Shown: positions 1-11,441 of the stretch, piece after piece
How the letters are laid out: each line of letters starts with the position of its first letter
How positions within the stretch are numbered: the first letter of the stretch is position 1
Assembly (NCBI GenBank): GCA_033807695.1
Contig: CM066310.1
Coordinates: 2,232,001-2,296,000, forward strand
Direction: 5' to 3'
From: Daedaleopsis sinensis
Lineage: Eukaryota; Basidiomycota; Agaricomycetes; Polyporales; Polyporaceae
Length of the DNA stretch: 64,000 nucleotides
Notes under the pieces: generated by a model
Seen by the model: only the letters and a program-made list of their open reading frames with translations
Told to the model about the DNA's origin: nothing
The model's database searches: none
Translations under genes and position numbers: made by a program

Positions 1-102
1 GCGCAGGATCTGAAGGCCGTGAGTCTTCTGCCAGAGCTTCAGGGCGACGACTCCGACGTGGAGATGGAGGCTGGCTGGGACCGAGTCGTCTCCGGTGCGT
101 AG
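1..102 (+). CDS. C-terminal end of a gene that starts outside the window
   Basis: An open frame runs from base 1 to a TAG at 100-102 and gives about 33 residues ending in an acidic stretch followed by a Trp-containing tail (DDSDVEMEAGWDRVV). There is no start codon, so it is read as the last exon of a gene entering from the left. The acidic composition is coding-like, but the family cannot be told. It lies on the same strand as the next gene and the transposase, so it may belong to the same mobile unit. Confidence 0.4.
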   Translation, partial: AQDLKAVSLLPELQGDDSDVEMEAGWDRVVSGA

Positions 103-402
103 ATTAGTGTACATAGCGCTCAGCAGTGCCCATATTTTGTACGATCTCGCAATTTCCACTGTACGTTGTAGTCTGTAGTATCAATTGCAGCTATAGTCCG
201 CACATGCAGACTGTTATTGGCCCTTCCATAGTCCGAAAGCCGTAGAGAAAGCGGAGATATAAATCAAGTGATGAAAATTGTGCTATTAATCTTCACCCAC
301 CGACGTAGATATTACGGTGTGCCACACTCTTCCTCTTCTGCACCACCCTCACGACCACTTCATAGCGTGCATTCTATCTGGCTACTACTCTACTCCACGA
401 CC
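103..402. other. Intergenic, no gene seen
   Basis: This 300-bp gap lies between the stop of the partial gene and the start of the small unknown gene. It contains no convincing open frame. It presumably holds the terminator of one and the promoter of the other, but I see no clear TATA box. Confidence 0.4.
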
Positions 403-1137
403 ATGGCCAGTACTACTTCCGGCTCCCCTTCGAAGACAGCACCTCTGCGTCTCTCGATCGACTCATGGTGCCATGCACTGCGTCCACACACGACTATAAC
501 TCAAGTCATTGCCGAACTGAGTCCTCCGGAGTTAGCTATGGCTGTTTACGGCTCTATGGTACGTTCTAATTGCTTCTCCCGGAGTTTTTCATCTAATATC
601 TACTGTGCTACATCAATCTAGGATGAGATGCCGGTCACATTGCCCTCAAAATGCATCCTCGGCACTGCGAATCATGCCACAGGCGAGATCACCGTCAACA
701 TTGAAGCTACCACCCCCGCACATCGAGCTTTACGTGCATTGGTAGTCACAGCTCTCGGACTCGCCCGGCCAAACGTCATGTCCGAGGAGTCTTGGAATCA
801 CATCATGGCGGAAATCCAGAAGCACGCAGCAGAGGCTGGTCTCGGAGCACGAGAGATTGAGCTGTGTACAGACTGGCTGCCGCGTGGATATTTGGTGAGT
901 ACTATTCTACATTCTCTCAGTCGCTCTTCCGGATTCAAGAATCCACCCATCTGCATCTATACTCATGAACTGGATGGGCAGATCCGGTTATCCCGTAGTG
1001 CGCAGCACGCCGTAGGTTCTGCCACAGAGTCCGACACCTACGCTACCGAGCACGCTCAGGCCACTTCCTACTTGCACATCCCTGTAGCCAGTAGCCCGAG
1101 CGAAGTCTCTGATGATGATGTCCCGGATCTAGTGTAA
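403..1137 (+). CDS. Small hypothetical protein, two exons
   Basis: Proposed exons are 403-558 and 622-1137. The intron 559-621 has a GTACGT donor and a CTAG acceptor and keeps phase 0. The product is about 223 residues. It begins with a Ser/Thr-rich segment, continues with an Ala-rich helical-looking middle, and ends in an acidic tail (SDDDVPDLV). I recognise no domain. A second GT donor exists near 895, but no acceptor that keeps a long frame was found, so the read-through model is preferred. It sits just before a transposase on the same strand and could be an accessory gene of that element or an unrelated host gene. Confidence 0.45.
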
Positions 1138-1222
1138 TGTAGACTTGGACTACACCTGTACTAGATTATAACAAAGACTTACAGTTAATCTCTGCTGCAC
1201 ATTACACGGTCATTGATAGAGT

Positions 1223-1386
1223 TACCCTGGGGTGACCCGCCGAGGGTCATGACCCCCGAGAAGCCCGAGAGCCGGCGCTCAGATCCCTACCCGTTCTATA
1301 CCCGTGGGTCCAAGGGTACGGGTCTATGCGGGTAGGGCTCCGGGTCAATGTTCCATGACCCGGGGGTTGACCCGTGGTGATCACTA
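1223..1386. repeat. Cluster of palindromic GGGT(N)ACCC motifs upstream of the transposase
   Basis: About 160 bp are packed with short inverted and direct copies of ACCCG/CGGGT. Examples are GGGTGACCC, GGGTCATGACCC, TACCCGT, GGGTACGGGTC and CATGACCCGGGGGTTGACCC. Arrays like this resemble the subterminal repeats that transposases of CACTA-type elements bind. No matching array was seen at the far side (7.2-8 kb), so the element end is not proven. Confidence 0.5.
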
Positions 1387-4300
1387 CTCTGACCTGGAAC
1401 CTGCCCCTTCTAGTCCGACTGGTCTATCTGCACGTTCTATGTCACGCTCACGCTCTCCGGGTCTGGACAACTTGCCTGGGGAGAAGTCTGACTCTGAGCC
1501 ATCAGACCCCGACATCGACATGGATCCACCCTCACGACTTGCCTCTCCTCAGCCTGCTCCTGCTGGAGAAGAAGAGGACCTTGAAGATAGCGATGACGAC
1601 AATGGTATCTTTGTCGACGAGAACGACCCTCTGTATGCGCGTGCCGAAGAGCTATTTCTGCGAGATTTACCTGCAAGCACTGCCATAGGTGGAGAGCTCC
1701 CACCTGCGTTCAAGGAAGACCCGCTCATCCGGCTTCAATATGTCCGAGTGTTCGCTGCAGCAGCCTTCCATGGAGCGACACACGAAGTGGCCAATAGCAT
1801 CTATCTCTTCTCTGTCTGAACGCTTGGGCTATACCTTTCCGGGTCTGGAGAACATGGCGCAGACACTACGCACCGCCGAGAAGAGACTTGGGCTTGATCC
1901 GGACGACTACATTGTATATTACTTTCACTGCAACACTTGCTGGTACCGGCACCACCCCTCTGACTTGTACCAGCTTTACGACGACACTTGTACCTGGCCT
2001 GGTTGTTCAGGGAAGCTCTACAAGGTCAAGAAGATGACCGATGGTCGCAAACAGCAGATACTGATCCGTATCTTGCCCACTCTTCCCATGCTCACAGCGA
2101 TCCAGTGGACCCTGCTTCGACCGGGCAAGATCGAGGAACTCAATCTGTGGCGACGCGACAGCGATGAACCGGGCAATGCGCAGCCTCTCCCACAAGAGGA
2201 CTGGTCCAGGAATGATGACCCGGGCTTCAGAATGCACGATATGACAGATGGGTGGGGCTGGCGTGCGATCCAAGCTGGACTCGAACATCGTCGAGGGGGG
2301 CCATGGACGGTACAAGATGTCGACGTTAATGAGCTTCGTCAGCGCATCGTATCATTACCGATCGGTATTGTCCTCCAGATCAACATTGACTGGTTCGTTC
2401 TCGTGCTTGTCTGCCATTGTATGCTAAATTCTTGGCTGCAGGTTCCGCGCGTACAAGCGTGGAAAGTACAGTGTGGGCGCAATTTATGCCACACTTTGCA
2501 ACAACCCTCGCGCGAAGCGGTTTCTCCGCGAAGAGACCCTACTTCTCGCCATCATACCGGGTCCGCATGAACCTTCCCTCGAGCAACTCAACTATGTCCT
2601 CGAGGTGTTTGTCAACGAGGCCGCCAAGCTCTACATCGGTATTGTTGTTGCGCCGTTTGTCACAGCTCTCACTATTCACTCTATGGTCAACAGGGGTTCC
2701 CATGCATGTCCCCGGTGAGGACAAAGCACAGGATGTAAATGTGTTTGTCAACATCCTGTGCTGCAACCTTCCCAGTGGACGTAAAACGTCTGGGCTGCGC
2801 GGTCACACGTGCAACGAGTACATGTGCACTGTCTGCAAGAAGACGGTCAACAGTCTGGTGGATCACCGATGTTATGATGATACTAGTCAGTAGAAGCTGC
2901 TACTATTATAGCTACACTGATCGGCTCTTATCGTTTACCCTAGCGTTCGAATATCGTGATGACTGGCGCTATCTAAAGTACACTTTCAAAGCGCAATACG
3001 CAGACCAGGCCACACGCCAAGAGATCGCTGAAGAGCGTGGGATACGATGGTCCGCTCTCGACATTCTTCCTGGATGGCTGCCTGGGCTGAACACACCGCC
3101 GGATTTCATGCATGCTGCCTATCTCGGTGAGCCTCAAACTGTACAGCAAGTACTCGCCGACAGTTCTAGCTTACAGAGACCATCATAGGCGAGACCAAGC
3201 ATGTCGTTCAAGGCATTCTAATTGCCAGTGACGTTTACGCAGGCGCCCATAAACGTAAGTCTGAGTTCGAATTATGTGTGTCATCTATGCACATGTATGC
3301 AGTACGCTCACCTACTGCTCGTGATATAGCTGCTAAGTGGGGCGACAGGAAAGGCAGATCAATGGCGGACATTGTCTGCCATCCTACCAGTCGCGCTATA
3401 TCAATTGTGGCATATTGACGGCCAGATCCCAGAAACTGACGCTCCTCGTCCAAAGCCTCAGGCCAAGAAGAAGGCTGCGAACGCGCACCGCATCGCAGGA
3501 CTCGTCAGCGGGCGTCGCCGCGCTCATGCAGCAGCTCAAGATGCACTTGATGATACGGATGCTCCCGCGGGGGGGTTTGCTGAGGAAGTCATGGACCGCA
3601 GCTATGACCGTCACTACCGCACAGTGTTACTGTGGTGTGTGGCCATGCGGATCTGGGGCTCAGAGTCCATTACCAAAGAAGAGGCCATTCACGCACACGA
3701 CTGTCATGCCCAAGCGTGTCAGGGGTGGGCACGAATGGCCTGTCATCTCACCCCGTACTTTCACCTCCTCATGCATCTCCTCGTATGGATTCTCATGCTC
3801 GGTCCTGTATTTGGCTGGTGGACGTTCCCGTACGAGCGCTGCAACGGCACCCTGTCCAAGGTCCAACACAATGGGCGACCAGGAGAGCTGGAGGCAACGA
3901 TGATGCGAAGCTGGACCAAGCTCCATCTCTTACATAATCTGGTATTTCTCCGCATCATTTGCTGGCGCACTGATGGTACAAACTGACTGTCCATCAGATA
4001 ATGCAACTCAAGAACCTCGGAGATGCACAGACAGCCGAAGATCGCGAGGCAATCTCGGTACTACAAAGCTGCCTTGACAGTCACAAGAAGGCTGGGAAGG
4101 AGCGAGGATTGCTAATGACCATGCTCGCGATGATGACCGCTCAAAACGACACAAGTACGTTTCTAGAAGCAATGCTGTCTAAGTAACACTGACACTCTGT
4201 ATCTATAGAATTCATCCGCTATCCGAAGGAAACGAAGCGCATCAATCTCAAGGTGGCTGGCCTGTACAACCACATTTTCCTCCACCTTCGCACACTTTGG

Positions 4301-4938
4301 GAGCGTGAACTCACGCTCATTCCGGATACATCTCCGGCACATGTGGATGGCTCCGCATTCGTCGGAATGTTCGCCCGTTCCTACTCTCACGTCTTGGTGG
4401 CCGATCGACGCTACGGCGCCTCCACGGCACACCGTGGAGTCGGATCATGATATGCCTATATCAACGGTCGCCAGCCGGTTGACATCTTACAGATAATCTG
4501 TGTCACACACACATGCTCGCGTTTGAACAAGGTCCTAGTCGCGAACCTAGCGATTGTACGACCATTCCTCCCAAGTCCTTATGCCCCAAACATGCCGTGG
4601 GCAACACGGTGGGATCTACATTCCGTCTGACCTGTGTTAGCATGCAGATACTCACATACGGTACATATATAGCTCTGCAGACCTCGGAATAGATACATGG
4701 AAGGCGCAGCAACTAGGTGATCCACAGGTCATCAACCTTACTCAACTGTCCGGTCACTTCGCACTCTGCCTGATTACATATCGGAATAGCAAGTGTTTGT
4801 GGGCAACGGTCTCACTGTGTCGGGTACACATCATTTTTACTCGTAGCCGAAGAACTACTTACACACAGTTTACATACACGTTTCAATACACAGGAGTCAC
4901 AAGAACCAGATCGTGTCGACGACGAGGACGACAACTAG
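1304..4938 (+). pseudogene. Tnp2-family (CACTA-type) transposase, damaged copy
   Basis: The conserved Tnp2 blocks can be followed in order through eight or more exons. These are the acidic N-terminal linker, FPGLENMAQTLRTAEKRLG, a Cys-rich segment with CNTCW and CTWPGC, LRPGKIEELNLWR, the catalytic-region block LQINIDWFRAYKRGKYS, IIPGPHEPS, GLRGHTCNEYMCTVCKK, DDWRYLKY, PDFMHAAYLGETKHVVQGIL, FGWWTFPYERCNGTL and YINGRQPVDIL. Well-phased introns are 2393-2441, 2639-2693, 2886-2943, 3127-3188, 3942-3997 and one near 4155-4208. Two lesions are visible. The frame changes by one base near 1797-1810 (frame of the 1304 ORF to that of the 1689 ORF). A TGA at 4448-4450 interrupts a conserved stretch in the same frame, where Arg is expected. 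The usual Cys-rich N-terminus is missing. The proposed end at 4938 (tail DRVDDEDDN) lies 12 bp from the convergent gene. Confidence 0.8.
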
Positions 4939-4950
4939 GCAGCCTCCAAT

Positions 4951-7170
4951 CTAGTCAGCAAAGTACTCATCTTCGTCGCTCTCATCAAATGGCATACGGC
5001 GGGCCTTGCCCTGGCTGAGACTGGGGGCCTGAGCCTCGTCAATGCCCTCATTCTCGCCTCCACTAGCGTTCGAGCCATTACCTCCTCCAGCATCTCCACC
5101 GTCGCCTAAGCCTGAGCCGGTGTTCTCGTCCGGATCGTCGTCAGCGCCCGGGCTGCGAGGGGAGCCGTTCCTATTCCCGTCTCCAGGCTCATCGCCACCG
5201 CCTGCGCCATTCTGATTCCTGTCTCCGTCCCCTGAGTCCTCTTCATCCTCCTCGCGCAGGACAGGCCCGCCGTCCACAAAATACTTGCAGTTCTTGAAAG
5301 TCCTGCCATGGGTCTTGTCTGCCAACCAGGTGGGAACAACCTCACCGGTCGTGATCCAGGGAGTACTGGTACCTCGAATCCGCGGGAGGCAGCTGTTCAG
5401 ATATGTCTTGGCATCACGTCGTACACGCGGACGGTGCATGTTCCCTCGTTTGGATCCCTTCTTTGCCTTGCGCGCCCTCGCAATCTTACAGTCGAGTAAC
5501 TTGATCACTTCGTTTGCCTGTCAACGCTAATCAGTTATCACAGCCATCAAATTGTGCTCCGTTATACCTCTTCTGTGCGCCATGCTGGTGCACGCGACAC
5601 CCAGACCTTGTAGCGCGTGACCTCCTCATAGTTGTTGTCGGTGTTGGGGTCCACAGCACCTGCGTGGTACTCTTCTTCGCCGGACTTGTCTGTCGAGGTG
5701 TACTGCCATTGAAAGAGATAGTCGAGGCGTACATCTTCGGCTCCGGGTACCTCAGCTCGGACTTCGGCGCGTGCTGACGCTTTCTACATGATCCAACAGA
5801 TTCGTTAGCGACATGTTGACAGCAGATCATGACTCACTCAAACACCCACAGCACGCTTGCGACCGATGACCCGGCCTTCCTTCCGGCGCTCGTCTGGCGA
5901 CTTCGCCTTCTCCTTCTCCTGCTTCCACTTCTTCGACAACCCTCGGAACCACGACAGAAGATGACCTTCAATGGCGGCGGTCGACAGCTGCTCTAGCTTC
6001 GCTTTGGGGTACTCTGTGTATTTGAAACCCTCGTGATGGATGCGGTTGGTCACGTCAATCTGCCACCCCTGTTGGTTCACCGGCCACGACACCTCCCACT
6101 TGGGCCGCAACACGCGCTGTTGGAAGGTCTTGTCCCCCATGGTGACAGTCTCGGTTACAAAGAACTCGTTGTTTGGGAGTGGTTCAGGTAAGTTTTCGAA
6201 ATTCGGAACGTCCATGAATGATTTCATACACGCACGTACAGCGTCCTTCATCATCAGCCGTCAAGGGTGAGCACCACGGTGGACATATACCAGGTAAATG
6301 TGGACACTTACCCCAGCTGCATTGTTTTTGCTGACGCTTCGATTTACCCGTCTTCGTATGGGCAGATTCTGACTCGTCATCGCCCTCGCTACCAGGCTTG
6401 TCCTCCAGTGCAACCACCCGCTTCTCCAGCTCTCCAATACATTCCAAAACCGCTGTGAGCTTCGTGTCAAGATCCTGGACGGACTTCTCGATGTCCCTGG
6501 CAGTCGTACTAGCGCTCTCAGCAAGCTCAAGAGCGCCCTGGATGGCGTCGAGCCCGATGGTGCGGTCCTTGACGACCTTCCTCGTGTTCTTCAGCTTGTC
6601 TGTGAGTGCATCGAGGTCGCCGCGCATGGAAGAGATGTCTTGAGTGACTTTCTTAGCTGACACCTTCTCAGATGTAGCCGGCGCTGTGTTGCGTCCTGAT
6701 CCGGGGTGTCCATACAACGGTCAGCTCATTCCGAGATCTTGTATACCATACGCACTGCACTCACCCATTGCCGCTGTCTCGGATACAGGTTCCCCTGTGA
6801 TTTCGCCCACCTTGGAGAGCTTTGCTGCTGCTGCAAACACGCCTCCCCCCGGAGCTTTCCTCGGAGCCTCGCCGGGCTCTCCACCAGCTGCTCCTCGTTC
6901 GACTCCTTTGCCTGCTGCCTTGGCCCGGGTCGCTGGGGCTAAGAACGACCTGGGCGATGATCCTCCAGAGCCGACCATGGTAGGACTCGAACGTTGCCCC
7001 ATGTTCGCGATGGTCCCAGTGGGCACCGGAGCGGCGTTCGAAGCACGCGCGCGCTTAGCCTGCGTGCCTGTGGTGGCACCCGGGGTTCGGTCAGATGCCG
7101 CCGCGTCCACCTGCTTGCGCTTCAGTCCGGCCGCGGCCTTCGTGTTCTTCCCCTTGCTGGTGCTTGCCAT
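4951..7170 (-). CDS. Coiled-coil hypothetical protein, tail to tail with the transposase
   Basis: Exons read leftwards are 7170-6765, 6695-about 6307, 6245-5850, 5783-5568 and 5517-4951. The N-terminus is basic and Ala/Gly-rich. Exon 2 gives a heptad-like coiled coil (MRGDLDALTDKLKNTRKV onward, ending KSKRQQKQ). Exons 3-5 encode a Trp-rich globular part (PKWEVSWPVN, IEGHLLSWFRGLSKKW, YKVWVSRAPAW, TPWITTGEVVPTWL) and a Gly/Asp-rich acidic tail. The last introns (5784-5849 with GTGGGT, 5518-5567) are in phase 0. The junction of exons 2 and 3 is off by one base with the only good GTAAGT donor. Either a second gene starts at the Met pair near 6254 or this is another lesion. The family is unknown to me. 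The 12-bp gap to the transposase suggests it may be the second gene of the element. Confidence 0.55.
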
Positions 7171-8040
7171 CCTGGACGAGCTCGAGAGACGCGTTCAAGT
7201 CGTCTCGAAGACCTGGGAGGACCTATACGAATCAGCGCTCCGGCAGGTTAAGGTTTGATCATCAATCTGAGCTATATAGCACCTATATACTGATGTTGGC
7301 TTGCCTTTCTAGTACAGGCTAACGCACCGCACGCGAGGACGTCCACTGACGACATCTGTAGCTAGCTCCGCCATATCACAGCCGCCACTCTGACAACCTA
7401 CCTTTGGCCTGAGGATCTGCCATTCCTGCCAGTTGACGAGAGCCGGCGCAGCTGTAGGCGCTGTTGACCACGCCCTCAGCTGCTACGTAGAGGGGCCTCC
7501 GCCGGTGCATATCATTCATGTCATATGTGTCTCCGTGGACAGTGTGCCGTATATAGTTGCAATGCAATCATTCGAACCAATATACGAGCCCAGCGCAACT
7601 GGAGGTGGTCGGCCACTTCATCTAGAGCTCGAAGAGTATGCGATAAATATTTGGTTATTATTAAATGTATACTACACATCGACATATCTTGAAAGATTAT
7701 CTTGAGTATATTTGAAGAAGGTTTGGAACATTCATGACATATTCCTGAGGAATAAGTCATAGGAAGTGCAGTGCCAGTCGGGAGGGTTGGGAAGAGATTA
7801 GATCAGATCAGATCGGATTAGATTAGATTGACCCCGTTGAGATTGCTGCGGCAGCTACAGTACTACAGCAGTAGCTAGACTCGCTACCCGGTCCCTTGAT
7901 ACTTACTACATCGACCTCTCGAGTAGAAAAGACCCCGATTCTTCGCGGATACACCCCCGTGAGGGCCCTTGCCCTTCAGATTTGTCAATCATACAGAACA
8001 CAATTCCCACCTGTCCTCAACAGGCTCAACTAGGGCCACA
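7171..8040. other. Intergenic, right flank of the transposon region
   Basis: There is no supported gene in these 870 bp. The stretch holds a GATTA/GATCA microsatellite at 7796-7830. I looked for a CACTA terminal repeat and for a copy of the GGGT(N)ACCC cluster and found neither. Confidence 0.4.
7796..7830. repeat. Short GATTA/GATCA/GATCG tandem repeat
   Basis: Seven 5-bp units of the form GATYR follow one another in 35 bp, between the transposon region and the F-box gene. Confidence 0.7.
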
Positions 8041-9942
8041 ATGATGCCTCATGCGTTGGCAGGCTCGACACTGCCAGACTTGGCAGCTCCTTGCAGTCCT
8101 GCAGCTGACGCCGCATCGGAACCCGCGGAATCACCAGCTGACGAGGGTACTTTTGTAGCTGCGGAGCGTGTGCGCAATTTCCAGTTGCCAGCTATGGTCT
8201 CTACGCCCTACTAACTATAACGACCCTGTTCTTCTCGCTAGAACTCTCAACTGCTCGTCAACCACCTACCCTCGGAGATATTAGTGCACATCTTCCAGAA
8301 CGTACAAAGCGACGCAGACCGGCCGTACCCTCCAGTGTGGATCGTGGTGACTTGGGTCTGCCGGTACTGGCGTGACGTCGCCCTCGCTTCACCCATCTTG
8401 TGGACGGGTCTCATCGTGCCTCGTTGCGCATCGAGTCCGAGTCCAACTTATGGCTTGAACGCCTGGTTCCCTACGTTTCTCAAGCGTGCAGCAAGAGCAC
8501 CTCTCGATGTCTCCTTCAGCATGGTGGACGAACGCTACAACGCGAACATCGAAGCTCTCGTCCAATACCTGTCCACTATACGCAAATTACGGCTTTCCCT
8601 CGAGAGCGAGAGCGAGGCCGTTAACGTATTACTTGCACACACTTACATGCCAATGCTCGAAGAACTCAACATATGTGACTATCGGACCGGATCGGGCGCG
8701 AACGCACTCACCATGCTCAGTTCCCGGGAGGATGCTCCTCGCCTGGCTGATCTACGCCTGGTTTACGCTCATTTCCCGTGGTCGTCATCTATTTACACGT
8801 CTCTTCGCGCACTGCAACTCGATCACGTCTTGTCACCCCCGGAGACAGCTCAACTTATGCGTATACTCCGATATTGCCCGACTATGGAGGTGCTCCACTT
8901 ACACAATTCCTTCCCTACCGACCTCTCCGCGAACACTCTCTCCCATATCCCGTCGGTAGCTCTCACGAGCCTAGTTGATCTCCAGCTTAGAGGCACGACT
9001 ACTGAGCTCGCGTTGTTTACCAACATGATCGCAACCCACCCATCTTGCACCGTCGGCACTTTCAGTGACCTTGTACAGTCAGCGTTTGACGATCCCATCC
9101 TCGGCCTAGTGCCCGCGCAACGGGTCTTCCAACCGCTCATAAAAGAGTACACGTGGCTCCTCCTCCAAATGCACAGTACGTTCGTTTGTCTCGAAGCAGG
9201 CACCTCGGCACTGGCACCCCGTCTCCAACTTCACCTACGCGCACCAATCTTCGTCGAGATCGACCCCGGCATCGCGCCCGCGACATGGGACACGCTCATG
9301 TCCGTGTTCTCTGCCGCACACCTCACGCACATCAGTCTAAAGCTCGACGCGCTGCAGGTCGTCTCCGCCGAAATGTGGACGTCGTGCTTCGCGCGGTTCC
9401 CTGCGCTCGAGGTACTCTCCGTTGGGCCCTGGGAGTACCAGCCGAGTAACGATGCGGTTTCTCTGTTCCGAAACGTGCTGTGTGCACTCCGGACGAGGAC
9501 ATCGCTCGGAGCGCCGCCCTGCCCTCGGTTACGCACGCTGGAGGCGACCTCTATGACCATGGACGATACGATGGCGGATATGTTGTCCTCGATGCTCGAA
9601 GGCCGTGCGGTCCTGGGCGTGCAGCTCGGAGAAGTGAGCCTGAACAGCTCTTATTGTAGGGCAGGTATGGATGCGGTTGCGTTGAAGGAGAGGCTGCAGC
9701 GGCTTGTGCCGCTACTGACCATACAGTAAGTGTCTACTGCATGAGACTGCCCGAGGATTGTAATAATAAAGGTGATTGTGAGCAGATACATGACCGAGGA
9801 TGGCGATGACGAATACGAAACATATCAAGACTTTAAGTACGTCCCTTTTGCACAGTTTCACTATGATTGAATGCGCCTTTAATTCATCCTCTACAGATAC
9901 GAGCTGGATACACCGATCACGGATGACCGAGAATCGGAGTAA
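8041..9942 (+). CDS. F-box protein with leucine-rich C-terminal region
   Basis: Four exons are proposed: 8041-8196, 8242-9725, 9786-9836 and 9897-9942, giving 578 residues. Intron 1 carries a CTAAC branch-point-like site. The frame stops at 9727-9729 if the second intron is not removed. Splicing 9726-9785 and 9837-9896 keeps phase and adds an acidic tail (TEDGDDEYETYQDF ... DDRESE), so the short stop is probably an artefact. The F-box lies near residues 53-105 (NHLPSEILVHIFQNV, then WVCRYWRDVALASP and LW), followed by irregular Leu-rich repeats. F-box proteins act as substrate adaptors of SCF ubiquitin ligases, and such genes are numerous and variable in Agaricomycetes. The substrate is unknown. 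Confidence 0.85.
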
Positions 9943-10285
9943 TCTCGAACGAGATATTATGGTCTCGGTGGCAATGTATGATTGCTTAGCATATCGTACT
10001 GCGATAATCAAATCAAGAGAGGCCCGCGAGGCTATGAGATAGCTGAGTACTGAGTACTCAGACGCAACTCCAGCCCTGCGTAGGTAATACAGCGATAGTC
10101 GCTTGTAGCAAACCAGTGCCACTGGCAGAAATTCCGTACCAGTAGATTGTCTTCTGGGACAGGAGAGAACATCATCAAGGACTCACTGGTAGGGCTGTCC
10201 GTGGGATCGCTGAGGCGATGCAGTTAGTAGCTAGGCTTGCCCCAAGCCACGACAAACTTGGGCTCTTCAGACCTACCAGTGTCCG
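9943..10285. other. Intergenic, no gene seen
   Basis: This short gap separates the F-box gene from the UstYa-like gene on the same strand. I see nothing in it beyond a GAGTACTGAGTACTCA palindrome-like stretch near 10045-10060. Confidence 0.4.
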
Positions 10286-10966
10286 ATGACCCCCAAAATC
10301 TCTCTACCACTCTCACTATCCCTCTTCCTCGTCTTCAGCATCGCGAACATACTCGTCGATGTACTATTCGTGACAGAAACGCAACGAGTAGCTCTCACGC
10401 GAGAACCACCTCTCTCTCGCTACAGTATGCTCGTCTCAGCATCGTCTCACATATGTATAGCGAACTGACCACGCACCTCCATCGCAGCGTTCATCGAAGA
10501 TGATTACCCGCCATACCTGCCTGTGCCCTCCGCGCGGATAGCGGTCGCGCTCTCGCTCGAAGAGAGTGTGCGCTTCGGGCTCGCACAGCCCGAGACGACG
10601 CTTGAATGGGCTTACACCGGAGCCGTCGGCGACAGCAACATCCGCCTCGGCCCCGCTCACCGCTTCTTCAACACCGGGTTCGCCTACCAGCTCCATTGCG
10701 CGCGCTTCATCGTCGGGGCGTTCGCGCGCGACCCGCCGACGACGCGGGGAGACCGCGCGCACGTCTCGCGTTGCCTGAACGTCCTCCGCCAGTTCTCGCT
10801 GTGCGCCGCGGACACGACGCTCGAGCCTGCGGACGCAATGGCGCGGAACCTGACGGCGGTGCGGGTGGGCGGAGAGAGGCAGTGTCGAGACTGGCCGGCG
10901 TTGTACGACACGATGGAGGAGAACTGGGCGGAGTGGCGCGCGTACCAGCAGACACTGGCCGCCTGA
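10286..10966 (+). CDS. UstYa-like (DUF3328) protein
   Basis: Two exons, 10286-10424 and 10488-10966, with an in-phase GTATGC-CGCAG intron, give 205 residues. A single membrane segment sits at residues 4-28 (LPLSLSLFLVFSIANILVDV), as usual for this family. The first conserved motif is seen as YQLHCARFI near residue 115. The second region is RCLNVLRQFSLCAADTTLEP, where family members usually have His before the Cys, so one of the HxxHC-type histidines appears to be Arg here. UstYa proteins of Aspergillus act in cyclisation of ribosomal peptides such as ustiloxin. Basidiomycetes carry many members of unknown role. No repeat-containing precursor peptide is visible nearby, so the substrate cannot be named. 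Confidence 0.8.
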
Positions 10967-11441
10967 CGGTTTCTCGCACTTACAGCTTATCTGTCAATGC
11001 ACCTCCAGGCCTGTCGAGGATCTTGGGAATAGAAACACAAGGGCTTTTCTCACATCATAGTAAGTTTGTTGGAGTAGAATTCCAGACGTGCGATCTCGTC
11101 GGACCTGTCGGCTTGACAGGATGCTTCCCGCGTGCATGTGTAAAGCGTGGCTTCGGAGACTTTTGATTAAAACATCAATGCATCAACCTCCGGCACAGAG
11201 ATATATCTGACCTTCTGGGGATCGTACCATGCTACTGCGGTGTGCGACAGTGAGAAAGAGCAAGCGGCAGAGCAAGCCGGAAGACTGCGTGGCGAATTCC
11301 GTGTGCAACAGTGCTATTAATGTACATGTCAATCTTATTATCACTGGTCTGGAAAGGACATTTCAGCGACGGAATCAAACGTCAAAACACAAATAGCACC
11401 ATACCTACGATACCCAGGAGAGAAGAAGATGCCATTTATCT
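10967..11441. other. Intergenic between convergent genes
   Basis: The downstream regions of the UstYa-like gene (+) and the first 7TM gene (-) meet here. I found no supported gene. Confidence 0.4.

Noticed and set aside
9727..9729. TAA at 9727-9729 as the end of the F-box protein
   Set aside because: A GTAAGT donor overlaps it, and two further in-phase exons give an acidic C-terminal tail.
10606..11166. 186-codon forward frame overlapping the UstYa-like gene
   Set aside because: Out of frame with the conserved UstYa motifs and Arg/Pro-rich, so it is a shadow frame.
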